In this document: positions 48,028-59,949 of the stretch, piece after piece | Layout of the letters: every line of letters begins with the position of its first letter | Position numbering within the stretch: position 1 is the stretch's first letter | NCBI GenBank assembly: GCA_009809945.1 | Contig: WTPW01000839.1 | Location: 224,064-288,063 of the forward strand | Reading direction: 5' to 3' | Source: Gigaspora margarita | Lineage: Eukaryota > Glomeromycota > Glomeromycetes > Diversisporales > Gigasporaceae | Length of the DNA stretch: 64,000 nucleotides | Position numbers and translations under genes: made by a program | The notes under the pieces: generated by a model | Told to the model about the DNA's origin: nothing | Database searches by the model: none | Seen by the model: only the letters and a program-made list of their open reading frames with translations

Positions 48028-48752
48028 TAGTGATACGGGTCGATGAAAAAATCGTGGGCCGAGGCCGATCCCAAAAAAGCACGGGCCGGTCGACCGGGCC
48101 GACCTTTTGCTAGTGTAGTTTTTCTGATCAGAATCAGTCAACATTTATCTATATTAAACGCGTAAAAGGCCATCAGATAGTTTTTCGTCGAATTCTAGTA
48201 ATATTAAATTATTTAATTTTTTATTCTTTTTGTCCTTGAGAAAAATTCCAGCATGTTAGTATTTTATGTTGATTGATTGTCTATACTCCGAACATTCTGA
48301 TAGGACCCCGGATAATACTAAAAGAGGTACGAGGTGTGTTAATAGTAAAATTTCAGACATTTTGTCCACCTTTTTGGCCCAAACTTTTTTTAATCTGGCA
48401 AAAATAAAAATTACATTTTAATTTGACCAAAAATTTAGAAAGGTTTGGGCCAAAAAATGGACAAATTTAATAAAAACATGACCGGTTTTAGTAATTGTAC
48501 CTTTTTTAGTATTATCCGGGGTCCTATTCTGATACTTAGATTATATTCGCTATTTACCGGTCTATCACCTAAATAATTACATTACTATAAACGACTAGCC
48601 GATTTTTATTTATTCTCTAGCCTGAAATATACTTTGGAAGAGAATTGATTCTAACACTTCTATTACCAACCGGCCCGGCCCACAAAGGTGCGGGCCGAGG
48701 GTCGACCCGCCCATCGACCCGGCCGTTGGGCCGGGGTCGACCCGTATCACTA
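48028..48752. mobile_element. hAT-type MITE, second copy of the TAGTGATACGGGTCGA family
   Basis: The same ends as 34376-34873 and an exact 8-bp duplication GTTCAGAC (48020-48027 and 48753-48760). It is longer only because a 224-bp element plus its 8-bp duplication is nested inside (48302-48525). Confidence 0.93.
48302..48525. mobile_element. Nested MITE, TIR AGGACCCCGGATAATACTAAAA
   Basis: Starts AGGACCCCGGATAATACTAA and ends TTAGTATTATCCGGGGTCCT, flanked by ATTCTGAT on both sides (8-bp duplication). The uninterrupted sibling at 34.4 kb shows the empty site. The first bases AGGACCC also begin the giant foldback at 12176. Confidence 0.93.
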
Positions 48753-48760
48753 GTTCAGAC

Positions 48761-49193
48761 TCTTTTCAAAACTCAATCTGTATTTTATTTACATTGTAAT
48801 ATTTTTTCTACGGCATATTCCTCGGCTTCGCTTCGCTCGGCCTCGTTTTAAACTTCACACTTTTTTTTCTTTTTTTATTAAAAACTCGAAATCGTACATT
48901 TAGGTGGCTTCACCACCCAGTTTCAACTAACTTTGGATGCAGTAAGCGGTGTTATAAACAAATTTCCACAAATAGCAATTACTAACTCTCAGTCAGGTTT
49001 GACACAAGAAGTCGCAAGCAAAAGGAGACAGCACCAATACCATGCCTAGAGTAGTCAATTCTGTTGCAGAAAACAAGCTGTATTCAAGACCTTTCCCTGG
49101 CATTTTCATACTAAAATTTTATAATTCATTTTCAACTAATGCCCGCCCTGCATTATGCAGGCGGAAAATATCGCCAATGCTATGCAGCATGAG
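48761..49193. other. Unassigned stretch between hAT-type elements
   Basis: Contains a CGGCTTCGCTTCGCTCGGCC pocket near 48831 and no supported gene. Confidence 0.4.
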
Positions 49194-49738
49194 TAGTGAT
49201 GTGCCATTTATATGTTACCCAAATTTTTTTAGCGTACAGTACGTACAGTACGTACAGTACGTACAGTACGTATAGTACTTATATATAAAAAAAAATTTTT
49301 TTTTTTAAGCGATCCGCGATTCTGCAATATATAAAAAATTAAGATTATATAATAAAGGTATTTAGGTCCAAAAATGAAAATAATTACGGATGAGGGCCAA
49401 AATAAAAATTCTTCCATATAGCGGCCCAATATTACAATTAAGGGCCTGTTCGATCTCCGAGCTATACTAAACGACTAAGCTACAAGACTTCATAGCATCG
49501 CCCAGAAAAAATGGTAGCCTGATTATAATAATTATACAATACCACTAAAATAGCTTTAAGATGCAATTAATTTTTTTACAAGAAAAAGCTAAAGGTATTA
49601 TTCACGAATTTCGCTAACAAATTTATGACTTTACGAATTTTAATGTATTGATTAAAAAGATCTTTATACATAAATAAATAATACGAATAAAAAGATTTAA
49701 TATGCGATTATTTTTAACATTAAAATCCTTTGTATTTA

Positions 49739-50000
49739 GGCCGGACCAAGTTGATTATGTGTTACATTACCCCCTCTCCCCTCCAGAAGAGGGGGGAGGA
49801 GGGGTGGTTCCATAGTAAAATTTTAAAAATTTTTTTTCAAAAAAAAAATTTTTCCGAATTGTTCCATGACTGTATAAAAATTTTCCGAAATATCCTGTAG
49901 CCCTATGTATATTTATCTAAATTTTTTTTACTATGAGGGAGAGGAGGAGCTCTGAGGAGGGGGGGGGTAATGTAAAACACATAATCAACTTGGTCTGGCC
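49739..50000. mobile_element. Nested TA-flanked MITE, TIR GGCCGGACCAAGTTGATTAT
   Basis: GGCCGGACCAAGTTGATTAT to ATAATCAACTTGGTCTGGCC, continuing into complementary TTACATTACCCCC/GGGGGGTAATGTAA. Flanked by TA on each side. 262 bp. Confidence 0.88.
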
Positions 50001-50137
50001 TAATTAGCTAAATTAACATTAATAAACAAGAAGCAAAGTATAAAATATTCATTAAACTTAAATAACTTATTTAAACGATTGATTGATCAAAATTATATTT
50101 TTGTGAATTCAACACGGAAAAAATTCTCGAAATAAAA

Positions 50138-50375
50138 GTGAAAGTCAAAAAACGAAAGTCAAAGAGAAGATCAAAGTAAAATAAAAATTAGAGTGAAGTC
50201 ATAGTGAAAGCCAAAATAAAAGTTGAAGATCAAATCAAAGCAAGGAGAGTCAAAGCGAAAATCAAAGTCAAAACGAAAATTAAAGCGAAGTCAAAGTGAG
50301 AGTCAAAGTGAAAGTCAATGTGAAAGTCAAAGCGAGAGTCAAAGTGAAAATCAAAGCGTAAGTCAAAGTCGAAAG
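50138..50375. repeat. 12-bp minisatellite GAAAGTCAAAGT
   Basis: Degenerate then regular units of GTGAAAGTCAAA. The SESQSESQ-type frame at 50223-50408 is a product of the repeat. Confidence 0.85.
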
Positions 50376-50543
50376 CTTCTTCGGGAATTATCTGTGTTGA
50401 TCAATTAACGAATTTGATTGGTCAATTGGCACATCAGGCAGGCACTCTTAATAAATGATCGGCAAAAATTTTAGCGTACAGTACGTACAGTACGTACAGT
50501 ACTGTACGTATAGTACTGTACGTGGCACATCACTAAGCATGAG

Positions 50544-51060
50544 CTCAACTACTTACGGTGGTGTCTGGTGCAATATCGGTTAGGAGCGTACGCTTCGGTT
50601 TCAATAAATTTTTATTCAATATAGTAAATAAAAATTAATTTTTTGAAGGATTTAAATTTACTTCTTTCTTGATAAAAATAGAAATTTTTTATACCGGTAT
50701 ATGGCTTCTGGCCTCGTTTCGCTCAATTAACCACAATCTGAGTTATAATTTTTTTTTTATTGTATCTCTCGGCCTCACTTCAAACTTTACACCAAATAAC
50801 TGCTTATTGGATATGTCATACCACACAATCAAGTTTTGATTATGTTTCATTGTCGCGTGAATACATTTAAATTTAAAATGATTGCCAAATTCCTGCGCTC
50901 CGATCCTTCATGATCATCAATTAATTTGCCCGGTAAAAAATCCGATAAAAAAAACCAGAAAGATAAAATATATTCGTATGTTAATAGAAAATTAATATGT
51001 AAAAAAAAAAAAAAAACTAAAATGAAGCTTTTTATTCATTATAAATTGATGTTGCAACTG
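50544..51060. other. Unassigned stretch
   Basis: Short CG-containing pockets (GGCCTCGTTTCGCTC near 50710) and A/T runs; no gene recognised. 51040-51120 may hold a further exon of the minus-strand gene (MFIDTGIDKAIVIDMKSVAT). Confidence 0.35.
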
Positions 51061-51149
51061 ATTTCATGTCTATAACTATAGCTTTATCAATTCCAGTATC
51101 AATGAACATACCTCATCATTACACTGATCAAAAAATTGAATAACTTAAA

Positions 51150-52090
51150 CTAAAAAAGTAACCCTATATTGGTCATGCAGAAAACTAATTTTGATTGATC
51201 TCCAAATGGAGCTAAATATATGAAAAGACAACTAAATCCGGAGAAGCCTTGTAATTTTACAATATAGACCTATGTTGATTAAATCAATTAACCAATTAAA
51301 AAAAAAATTAAAAAATAAAAAAAAATAAAAACGAAAATACAAGAAACGGATGTCGCAATTTTACCTGTAATCTTGCAGAATCCTTAACTTCAGCCCAAAT
51401 TTTAGTTACTCGTTTTAAACACCTTCCAATTAAGACAATATTTGTCCGTAAATAATGCAAAATAAAATTGGTTTAATTGATTCCAATAAGCTTAATTATA
51501 ATATTGAATATAATGGCACCTATTTTTAGATTTGATGATCATCACTTTATTTAATTTATCTGTCCCTATTTTTTGTTGATAAACTTTTAGCTCCGGACAA
51601 TTAACAGTATCTGTTTTCCTAGTTATAGTTAGTAAACCCGTACAACACTAAAAATAATTGTCATCTATAAAATTAAATAATACAGATAGACTGTCAAAAT
51701 CGATAAATAACCTGATAATTTAATAAAAATTAATTTGCCACGTCTGTTTCTGATATAGTCCTTAAAAGATGTGTTTCATAGGGTGAGCATAATTAAGTAG
51801 GCTTTAATGCGCATTCATGCGCATCATTTCTATGCATGAGCATAATTCTTATACATTATTTATGCGCGTAATTCTCATTCACGTGCATTTTTTCCCATAT
51901 ATACACACAATATGGATACGGACGGGTATGGAGTATGAACAGCCTGTAATTTAGACCGGAGTGCACAATATCGGGCGAAATTAAAAATAGGAATCATGAA
52001 ATATTTCAAAAAATTCGAAGAATTGGGGTACATAAAATCAGGAAGATGAAACTGGTAATGCATATCATAATCGTTACTTTCCTGGCAATG
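51150..52090 (-). CDS. Unrecognised multi-exon gene, divergent from the transporter
   Basis: Minus-strand exons that join in phase: 51647-51520 (CCTGLLTITRKTDTVNCPEL..KVYQQKIGTDKLNKVMIIKS), 51422-51365 (CLKRVTKIWAEVKDSARLQ) and 51269-51150 (VYIVKLQGFSGFSCLFIYLA, ending at TAG). The introns of 97 and 95 bp have GT..AG ends. An upstream coding-like exon, 52090-51875, begins after CAATAG and reads HCQESNDYDMHYQFHLPDFM..SNFLKYFMIPIFNFARYCAL; its donor into the next exon is not clear. A coding-like tail near 51090 suggests an extra exon or a frame break. I do not recognise the family. It is head-to-head with the transporter gene, so they may share the 52091-52268 region as promoter. Confidence 0.45.
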
Positions 52091-52268
52091 CTATTGAGAA
52101 TAATTTATTACCAATTTTGATGATGTAAACGCGATACCTTTAGTGATTTGCATATGCTTATGTAATTATAATATGTGCAACATTTATTTTGTATAATTTC
52201 ATCGTTTATTTGATATAAAGTCAAATCTTAAAGCAGATTTAATCATTTGATTTTGTTTCGTGCTTTCA

Positions 52269-54978
52269 ATGACGAGAAGTATTATCACTGAAGTCTCTGA
52301 AGCTTCTGAAGACTATGAAGCTGTTGAAATCAATGAAGTCGATGAAGCTACTGATTTTAATTTAGCTAATGAAGTCGATGAAGCAACTGATTTCACTTTA
52401 AACAATGAAGTCGATGAAGCAATGGATTTCGCTTCAAACAATGAAGTCGATGAATTTACTGATATCACTGTACTCACCGTAGCTACTGAATTCACTAAAG
52501 ACATTGAATCAACTAATAATCCAAAATATTGGCCTTCACGAAAGAAAAATTTGATTTTATCTATTGTAGCCATATTGGGAACGGTTATAATTATAACAAG
52601 CAAGTATCCTATAAGAATATTTTTATTATCACTAATAAAGTATAAATAATCACTTTATAATATTATAGGATTCTTTACCCAGCATTGATAACATTACGCA
52701 AAGAATTCGATACTTCAGAAGTGGCTGTAAATTCATTATGTAATATTTTCAAATATATATTATATCGTAAATTCTCGAAATACCGGGGGGATAGGTATTA
52801 TTTCGAAAATTGTGCCCTTAAAAATAGCATTGTTGTTTTCGAAATAACGCCTATAATAACGTGTACCTCACGTCACGTAACAATTCAGCAAATTTATAAT
52901 ACAAATTATCTGGCAAACTCATATAATCAGAAATTATTCTTGTTATTTTTTCATGTGTTACGGTGAAAACACGTTTATTCAAATTAAATTAAGCCGATAA
53001 CGGGATCCCTTAACCAACAACTTAGTTCACCGATAATCAATTAATCGACTGTTTATTCATCTACACTCTTTTCATCGACAAAGTAATTCTTGCCATTAAC
53101 ATTAAGATCAGGTTTAGAATTAGGGTTAAAGTTAGTGCAATTTTTAAAAGTTTGTTGGTGAAATAATTGTCGGTAAAAAAAAACTTGTCGGTGAAACAAG
53201 ATGTTGGTGAATTGAAATGTACCAGACCTGGTCTACAAACCATGATCATAAATTTCCGGATAACACCACAAATTGTCAAATACTGTAATTTGGCAAATTA
53301 TTGGCTACATGTGCCGCTTCGCTGCACGTGCTCATTTTGCCAAATTATCGCTATTCGACAATTTTGGCACAGTATTTTATACTTTACTCCGGTTATGTCG
53401 ACATTTTTGAGACTAAACAAAAAATTCAAATTGTTGATACAATGAGTTATGCCGAAATTTTATATTAAGGTTTGATGAAAATTTCGGCATAGAAATGGCT
53501 CACAAATGATCCTAGCAATGCATAGATGCCCGTTACTTCAAGAATTTACGATATTGTAATTCAACTTAATCAAGCTAAACGTATACTGAATTTATAATTT
53601 ATTTTGGTAAATCAAAGTATCGGTGTACTCAGTTTTTACTGGAATTTCGGTAAATAATTGAATTTTAAATTTAATTTGTGATCCATACACTTATTTTCAT
53701 AACTTGACAAGCTTAAATTTATAGTCGATCGTTTGTGCTGCTTACTCAGATAGATTTGCTACAAGACGCAAAGTATTACTGCTCTCTATGATTGTGTTTA
53801 TCATTCCATCTATATTATGCACTCTAGCAAATAGAATTTGGCAATTGTTGATATTAACCGCTATTCAGGCCTGTGGTTCATCTTCATCATTATCTATGGG
53901 TGCTGGAATAATAAGCGATATTTATTTTCCAAAGGGTATGTAAAAATGTTATCTTTTTTTTAAAAAAAGGTTCAATATAGTCTTATTATTATTTTGTAAT
54001 TATAGACAGAGGATTCGCTTATGGAATATTTTCCCTAGCTCCTGCTACTATAATGGGAACGGCGAGTGGTGATTATATTATCCAATACCTTAACTGGCGA
54101 TGGATATATTACTCTTTAGCATTATATGGTGGCTCTATCTTTCTTTTGATATTATTTTTTATCCCTGAAACCTGTTACCAGATCAAACAGCGAAATACAA
54201 CCAAAAATACCAAAAAGAAATTTAATCCATGTGCTCCACTAAAGTTATTGGGCTATCCGAATTTTATACTTATAGCTATATACATGGACATAGTACTTTC
54301 AATGATAGTTCTTCAAAGCATTAGTGCCGCACGAAACTTTTCTTCAAGGTCATATAATCTAGCGCCATCAAGTATTGGATTATTATATCTTGCGCCTACT
54401 TTGGGAGGTTGTTTTGGAGGTGTTTTTGGAGGTAAATACTCGGATTTTGTATTGCAGAAGCCAAAAAAAAATGGGATTGAAACTATTTGTCCAGAAATGT
54501 GAATAAAAAGCACATTTGTCGGAGCTCTAATGGTTCCATGCTCTTATCTTGTTTTTGGATGGTTATTAACAATTGATGCTAATATTTATGTTTTGGTGAT
54601 TTTATGGTTTTTTGGTAAGCTCATTTCATAGTTTAATCAGTTCTTTTATAATCATATTATTATTATATTATTAAGTTTAATATTTATTTATTTATTTATA
54701 AAGCCTCATTTGGAACATACATTGTTTATAATTCACTGTCACCTTATCTCGTTGACGTGTGCCCTAGTTTAAGTGCTTCAGCAATAGCATTAAGTGAATG
54801 CATAAGATTTATTATGGCCGGCACATTTTCAGTTTTTGGTTCTTTGCTGGAAGATTCCTTAGGAACTGGTTGGTACTATACTTTAATAAGTTCATTGTGT
54901 TTGCTACCAACTTTCTTTTTAGTTTTGGTATACTTTAATGGAAACCGATGGAAGGTAAAATTTTTTCGAGAGAATTAG
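52269..54978 (+). pseudogene. DHA1-type MFS drug:H+ antiporter, interrupted by an in-frame TGA
   Basis: Exons: 52269-52603 (acidic N-terminus, then PKYWPSRKKNLILSIVAILG), 52669 to about 52770 (ILYPALITLRKEFDTSEVAV), 53725-53935 (AAYSDRFATRRKVLLLSMIV, motif A; GAGIISDIYFPK, motif C-like), 54006-54614 (DRGFAYGIFSLAPATIMGTA.., NWRWIYYSLALYGGS, FIPET) and 54704-54978 (YLVDVCPSLSASAIALSECI to RWKVKFFREN). Introns of 65, 70 and 89 bp fit GT..AG and phase. Together they approach the usual 500-aa, 12-helix plasma-membrane exporter. Defects: TGA at 54500-54502 in ..CPEM*IKSTFVGAL, where this family usually has Arg (CGA to TGA would do it), and a gap of about 950 bp between exons 2 and 3 that carries repeat-family sequence and does not join in phase. 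Read-through, assembly error or a missed micro-exon remain possible. Confidence 0.8.
52332..52475 (+). repeat. Four 36-bp coding repeats in the transporter N-terminus
   Basis: AATGAAGTCGATGAAGC starts at 52332, 52368, 52404 and 52440. Each unit encodes a 12-residue NEVDEATDFxxx acidic repeat in the cytosolic tail, in frame, so copy number can vary without a frameshift. Confidence 0.92.
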
Positions 54979-54984
54979 TAGTTT

Positions 54985-55810
54985 TACTTTTATTTAAAAT
55001 TTACACTATATAGCATTTCATACAACATCACAATGTACATTTTTTAACTTTATATAGTTATTATATAGAATTCTATATAAAAATCATATATATTATTTAT
55101 ATACAGGATTATTTAATATAGAATTTATATAAGAATCTATTTAAATTTATATAAATACAATTTTTATATTTTTATAAATTTTGCGTATTGTAAATAAGGA
55201 TAGCTGCGCGACACGTGATGCCGTGCAGGACCAGCACAATCATGTGTTGACAAGTAAAATTCAAAATATAAGATAGCTTCCCAACATTGTTGCGCTCTTC
55301 AAATTCCTAAAAGAAATTCTATTACAGAACTAAATCACAATTTCGGTGACACAGTATGTGATTGGGTTAGAATTATTGTGATTTCTATAATGAGCTTTTG
55401 TTAAAAAAAATTTTTTTTATGAAACTTATTTACTATTCCGGTGACAATGATTGCGTACAAAAGTTACAATCTTTCGCTATACCAGGAACGTAGTACGAAG
55501 TACGAAGTTTATAGTTAACAGGCAAACTTTTGTGTACAAAATCTTGAATCTTATTGGATGGCGTATTCAAATTGATCATTTGATGCGCATTAACATCACG
55601 TGTATAATGGGTAGATATGTTTGTTTCTCCTTATCCTTATAATAAAATTATCATCTCGTCACGAGTGTCCTGTACATTTTTACCAATCATTTTGCTCGTG
55701 TGAAAATTAGATGGCATAAATGGTCATGATCACATGTCATGAGAAATTCACAATATTTAGCGCTTAAGAGAAATCGTTTGGAGTTTGTGCAATAGCTATT
55801 TGCCTTGATA
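54985..55810. other. Unassigned; AT palindromes and a repeat shared with 36.2 kb
   Basis: 55020-55180 is TATATAGAATTCTATATA-like. GATAGCTGCGCGACACGTGA..GCAGGACCAGCACAATC near 55198 matches TAGCTGCGCAGCGCGTGACG..GCAGAACCAGTACGATC near 36271. 55320-55450 resembles 37500-37770. No gene. Confidence 0.45.
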
Positions 55811-55812
55811 TG

Positions 55813-55958
55813 GGGGTCGGCTAAACGGAGTGAAATTTGGTTAGGGTTAGGGTTACCTTTTTGATGCATTTATTTTTAGAAGGTTATATAGATATCAATA
55901 ATGTAATTTATGCAGTGTGTAGATCATATATTGAATTAACTCCGCTTTAGCCGACCCC
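55813..55958. mobile_element. MITE, TIR GGGGTCGGCTAAA, CpG-preserved copy
   Basis: GGGGTCGGCTAAACGGAGTG to CTCCGCTTTAGCCGACCCC. GGTTAGGGTTAGGGTTACC lies at 55839-55857. Inverted relative to the decayed copy at 1324-1469. Confidence 0.85.
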
Positions 55959-56190
55959 AAAAAAATAACCAGCTTTTATTTTACTTATTTATATGCCTTT
56001 TCATCCAATTTTAGTATAATCTAAACAACACCCATATTGATTTAAATATCAAATAATACTATTACAAAAATAACAATTTTTATTAAAAATAAATCACTTA
56101 CTCTTACCAACCACATTCAGTACAATTTTAACTGCACACATATAAATTTTAATTATACTATTACAAAAATAGTATAACTAACTAAATACT

Positions 56191-56659
56191 ATCAAATACT
56201 TTACAGAAACTAGTGCTTTTTTTTAGATTAGTTTAAGATAGTTTAAGATAATATTAAAGTTATTAATATTATTTTTTTTATAATTAAAAGATTATTTTAA
56301 GATTTAAAANCTAAAAATAATANTNTTATTATNGTTTAATAATTATAAATTATTATAAGATAATTATATGATTATTGGTTAAGATTATTTTAAGATGTTT
56401 TTAAGATTTTTTTAAGATGATGATAAGATTATTTTAAGATTATTTTAAGATTACTGTAAGATTATTTTAAGATTATTTTAAGATTGTTTTAAGATTATTA
56501 TAAGATAAGATNATTATAAGATTATTTTAAGATTATTATAAGATTATTAGGAGTATTATAAGATTATTATAAGATATAATTTTGATAATTTTATTATAAT
56601 CTTTAAAATTATAATAAATCAATGAAAAAAAATTAGATAGTTTCTGTAAAGTATTCGAT
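56191..56659. mobile_element. MITE filled with TTTTAAGATTA microsatellite
   Basis: Ends ATCAAATACTTTACAGAAAC and GTTTCTGTAAAGTATTCGAT are inverted repeats. The interior is a GATTATTTTAA/GATTATTATAA array of 10-11 bp units (56380-56580) with several N bases (56310, 56323-56333, 56512). Confidence 0.8.
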
Positions 56660-58050
56660 AAGCCGATACCAGCTTTAAAAAAGAGCATGATGATTTATCC
56701 ATGAAATAAATTAACACCTCTACCCTCTCAAAAACCTATCCTCTACTACTATATTTAACCCATCACAATCACTCCTTATTACTTTACTATCGTTGCAACA
56801 CCTCTTTTAACAAATATTTAAACCATTTAACCATTTATAACTACATTCATTTTCTAACTGAATTATAATTAACATGTACCAGAATTATTTAGTATGGCCA
56901 AATTAACTACTTAAATGCTTTAATACATAAACATTTTATACAATTCCACTCACTACTTTTAATTATACCTAAATTGAGCTCACAGCTCATTCACTGTGAA
57001 ACCTTGTTGATTATATAAAATGCATGTCAGTTAGTGTTAATGGCCCTTATGACATATAGTATTATATTTAATTGCTTGCTTGGTAAGTATAAGTGTGTAA
57101 ATAAATGTTAGCTTATAAGGGTATGTATAATTCATAGTAATAGATTATTATGAATAATAGTGAATCTGTTACACATTAATTATGCAAATAATCAGCAGAT
57201 TTAATATATAATAAGTAGCTATGCAACACTGTTATGCAAAACCAGAAATGTGAGTGTATGTATGAACAGCATTATATCTAGAAAATATATATTAGTCTGC
57301 GTTATAATATCTAGAAATGTAAGCTCACTTAATGCATATTAAGATCTGGCATAAATATATATATTATTGCTATATAGCTACATGTTGTTAGAAGTTTGAT
57401 ATTCTTATATTTTATAGATTCCTAAGTTTGGTTATATGTGATTATCAATTAGGTAGTTAGGATGATCACAATTATACATGTGAGTCCAAATTGTTTTTGG
57501 CTTGCCATAATACCATAATGCCAAAAATATTTTGGCAGCCTAAATCTTAAATATTTTCAGCTGTCTAAATATTTTCGTCTGCTTAAAATATTTTTGACTA
57601 TCTAAAATATTTTAGGCAACATAAATATTTTCACTGCTGAATGTTTTAAAATATTATTCTTTAATAATACATTATAAATTGTTCTCTGTTATTAATTTGT
57701 TTGCATTAATTTATCTGTTCTCTTATAATCAAGTAACCTATTGCTACTATAAATAGTAATTTCTTAAGTTTTTGCCAAGGTACATATTATTCTAAAGAAA
57801 TTAAAATTGCTTGCATGTAGTTTACATACATATGTAATAATTAACTAATATGAATTACTAATTGTCAAGTTTTAAATTCTCACACATTTTGTGCTTGAAT
57901 TTTTTTTAGAGTAGTTTCTTTAATATAAATATTCAACTGTATTCTTTTATGAAAATTTAGCTATATTTTGAGTGCATATTTATTCATTTTTATTCACTTT
58001 TTATTTATTTTAATTTTATTTATAATTTTTCACATATGCAATATATCTCC
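56660..58050. other. AT-rich, CpG-poor gene-free stretch
   Basis: 57525-57650 repeats CTAAATATTTT/TGGCAGCC-type words. No gene. Confidence 0.5.
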
Positions 58051-58545
58051 ACCTATAAGATCATATGTAACTGAAATCAAAACAACCAAAATAACCTGAT
58101 TTTTCATTAGTTAGGGTTAGTGTAATATGAAGATAGTGTGTAGAGTTAACACCTCTATCCAGATTTTTATATCCGAATATATACTATGTCATGTGATATA
58201 ACATGACATAGTGTTTTTATATCCGGATATAAATAAATCCAGATTTAAATTTATATCCAGATATTTACTATGATAAAACAAGATTAATCCAGATATAAAA
58301 AATATATCTGGATAGAGGTATTAACTCTAGTAGTGTGAAGGTGATAAGAGGAGATTTATAGTGAAATTGTGCAAGAAATTTTTTTTGTTAGCACAAAGAA
58401 TGATTTCGTAGTCAAAATTTTGGATCACAGGCGATTTTTTAAAAAAGACTATATTTGTCATAATTTCACATTACACTTGATCTTGCTCTATAATTGGTCT
58501 ATAAGAGGTAGTGGTACATTACTATGGCAATAAATTACAATGTTC
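58050..58545. mobile_element. CCCTAA-family MITE split by a nested element
   Basis: GTTAGGGTTAGTG (58110-58122), AAATCGCC-like and TTTTTTAAAAAAGACTATA core, ATTTCACATTACACTTGATC and a GTAGTGGTACATTACTATGG end correspond to the family at 8230 and 29313. The element at 58143 interrupts it. Left boundary uncertain. Confidence 0.55.
58143..58327. mobile_element. TA-flanked MITE, TIR GAGTTAACACCTCTATCCAG
   Basis: GAGTTAACACCTCTATCCAG to CTGGATAGAGGTATTAACTC, flanked by TA. The interior repeats ATCCGGATAT/ATCCAGAT and contains the small palindrome ACTATGTCATGTGATATAAC..ATGACATAGT. 185 bp. Confidence 0.85.
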
Positions 58546-58549
58546 TATC

Positions 58550-59945
58550 ATTATTATTTTAAATTTTTCACTTTTTTTAATAATTGTTAAATGGATACCG
58601 TTTCTAAGATGACAGTTCAGAATCAACATAAATTCAGAAATGATGTAGAATGAGTATACATACTAACAGATCACCTTAAGATTCAAATTGAATTTACTGC
58701 AATTTTTAAATTTTTATTTAGATACATTAATTTGATTTTATTAAGGTTATTTAATATTTATTTAATGGTATCAAGTTCACTTAGTTTCAATCAACTTACC
58801 AATAAATATTTCATAGAAAACTTAATTCACAGTGAATTAATTCAGGCAAGGTTATTTTGTGACCAATTAATTCTGTTTCAAAGTTATTTTACTAAAGCTG
58901 ACTTCACAGACAAATTAATTCTAGTCACTATCGAATTGGAACTGCATTAAATTAGAGGACCAAGTTTAGTCAGTGATACTGAACAAGAGAAGGAATACAT
59001 AGAGTAGGATTTATAAATATGTAAAAAGGGGATTTAAAAGGAAGCAATGCAAAAATAAATAAAATTCATGAGATACGATATAATATGTATTCACTTTATT
59101 ATAAAGAAGAAATTATCATTATTTATAATAATGCTCAATGCTTTTCAGAAGATACATGTACATGAAGAGCGAATATATCAGACTTATATACATGTTCAAT
59201 ATATATAAATAACTAAACTATCCAATTGCCAGATCAACTTCCTTCTGAAATTACCAATTTTAATTCCTTGAATTCTAATAAATTTCCCTCGCATTACTAT
59301 TTGCATTAAGATATAACACCTGAAAATTAATCTTAAAATCTGCTTTACTAACTCTTCATTGGGTTAGCAGATTCGTGATAATATATAAGGCTTTGATTGT
59401 TCAATGATGCTTAGCATTGTCTATGCATTAAACCAATTCACTTTCACATATCACAGAATAATATAGTATGGAACTCAGGTATAATAATTAAAAATACATA
59501 TATATAAGGACATATATAGAAACCAGAAGGACTATAGATAGTAATAAAAAGATCTATATATGGTAATAACATAGGGAAAGTGCAGAGAAAGGAATGAAGG
59601 ATAAAATTAGTAATGATATTATAACTGTGATTTTGTAACACAAAAATATTATTTTAGTAACACCGACTGATCACTGACTGTGACTGAACCAATCCCTATT
59701 AATAACAAAGAGTGAGTATAGAGAAACAAATTAGGAAAGGGCAAATGATAAAAATAGAAATAAGGTAGGATGTTACAACACTCTCTGTTATTTGTACTAT
59801 GTTCCTAGTTGGTAGCTTAATTTCAGATCAAAAACGTTTTTGAGTTTTTTTAAATATTAAAGTTTGATTAGTCAATAGTCTTATCACTAGGGAGTATGAT
59901 CTATGTCAACCCTAGTTATGTGATTTACTGCACTTCCCTAAAAAT
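58550..59945. other. AT-rich gene-free stretch
   Basis: The frame at 58732-58950 (and a minus frame at 59444-59641) has no recognisable features. Nothing else seen. Confidence 0.5.
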
Positions 59946-59949
59946 TTAA

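Larger units (their letters stand above)
49194..50535. mobile_element. hAT-type non-autonomous element, 1.34 kb, TIR TAGTGATGTGCCA
   Basis: Ends TAGTGATGTGCCA and TGGCACATCACTA with the 8-bp duplication AGCATGAG (49186-49193 and 50536-50543). Both subterminal regions carry CGTACAGTACGTACAGTACG arrays (49233-49277 and 50474-50523). The interior includes a nested TIR element and a 12-bp minisatellite. No transposase frame. Confidence 0.9.

Noticed and set aside
50223-50408. SESQSESQ-repeat protein
   Set aside because: Translation of the 12-bp minisatellite inside a non-autonomous transposon.
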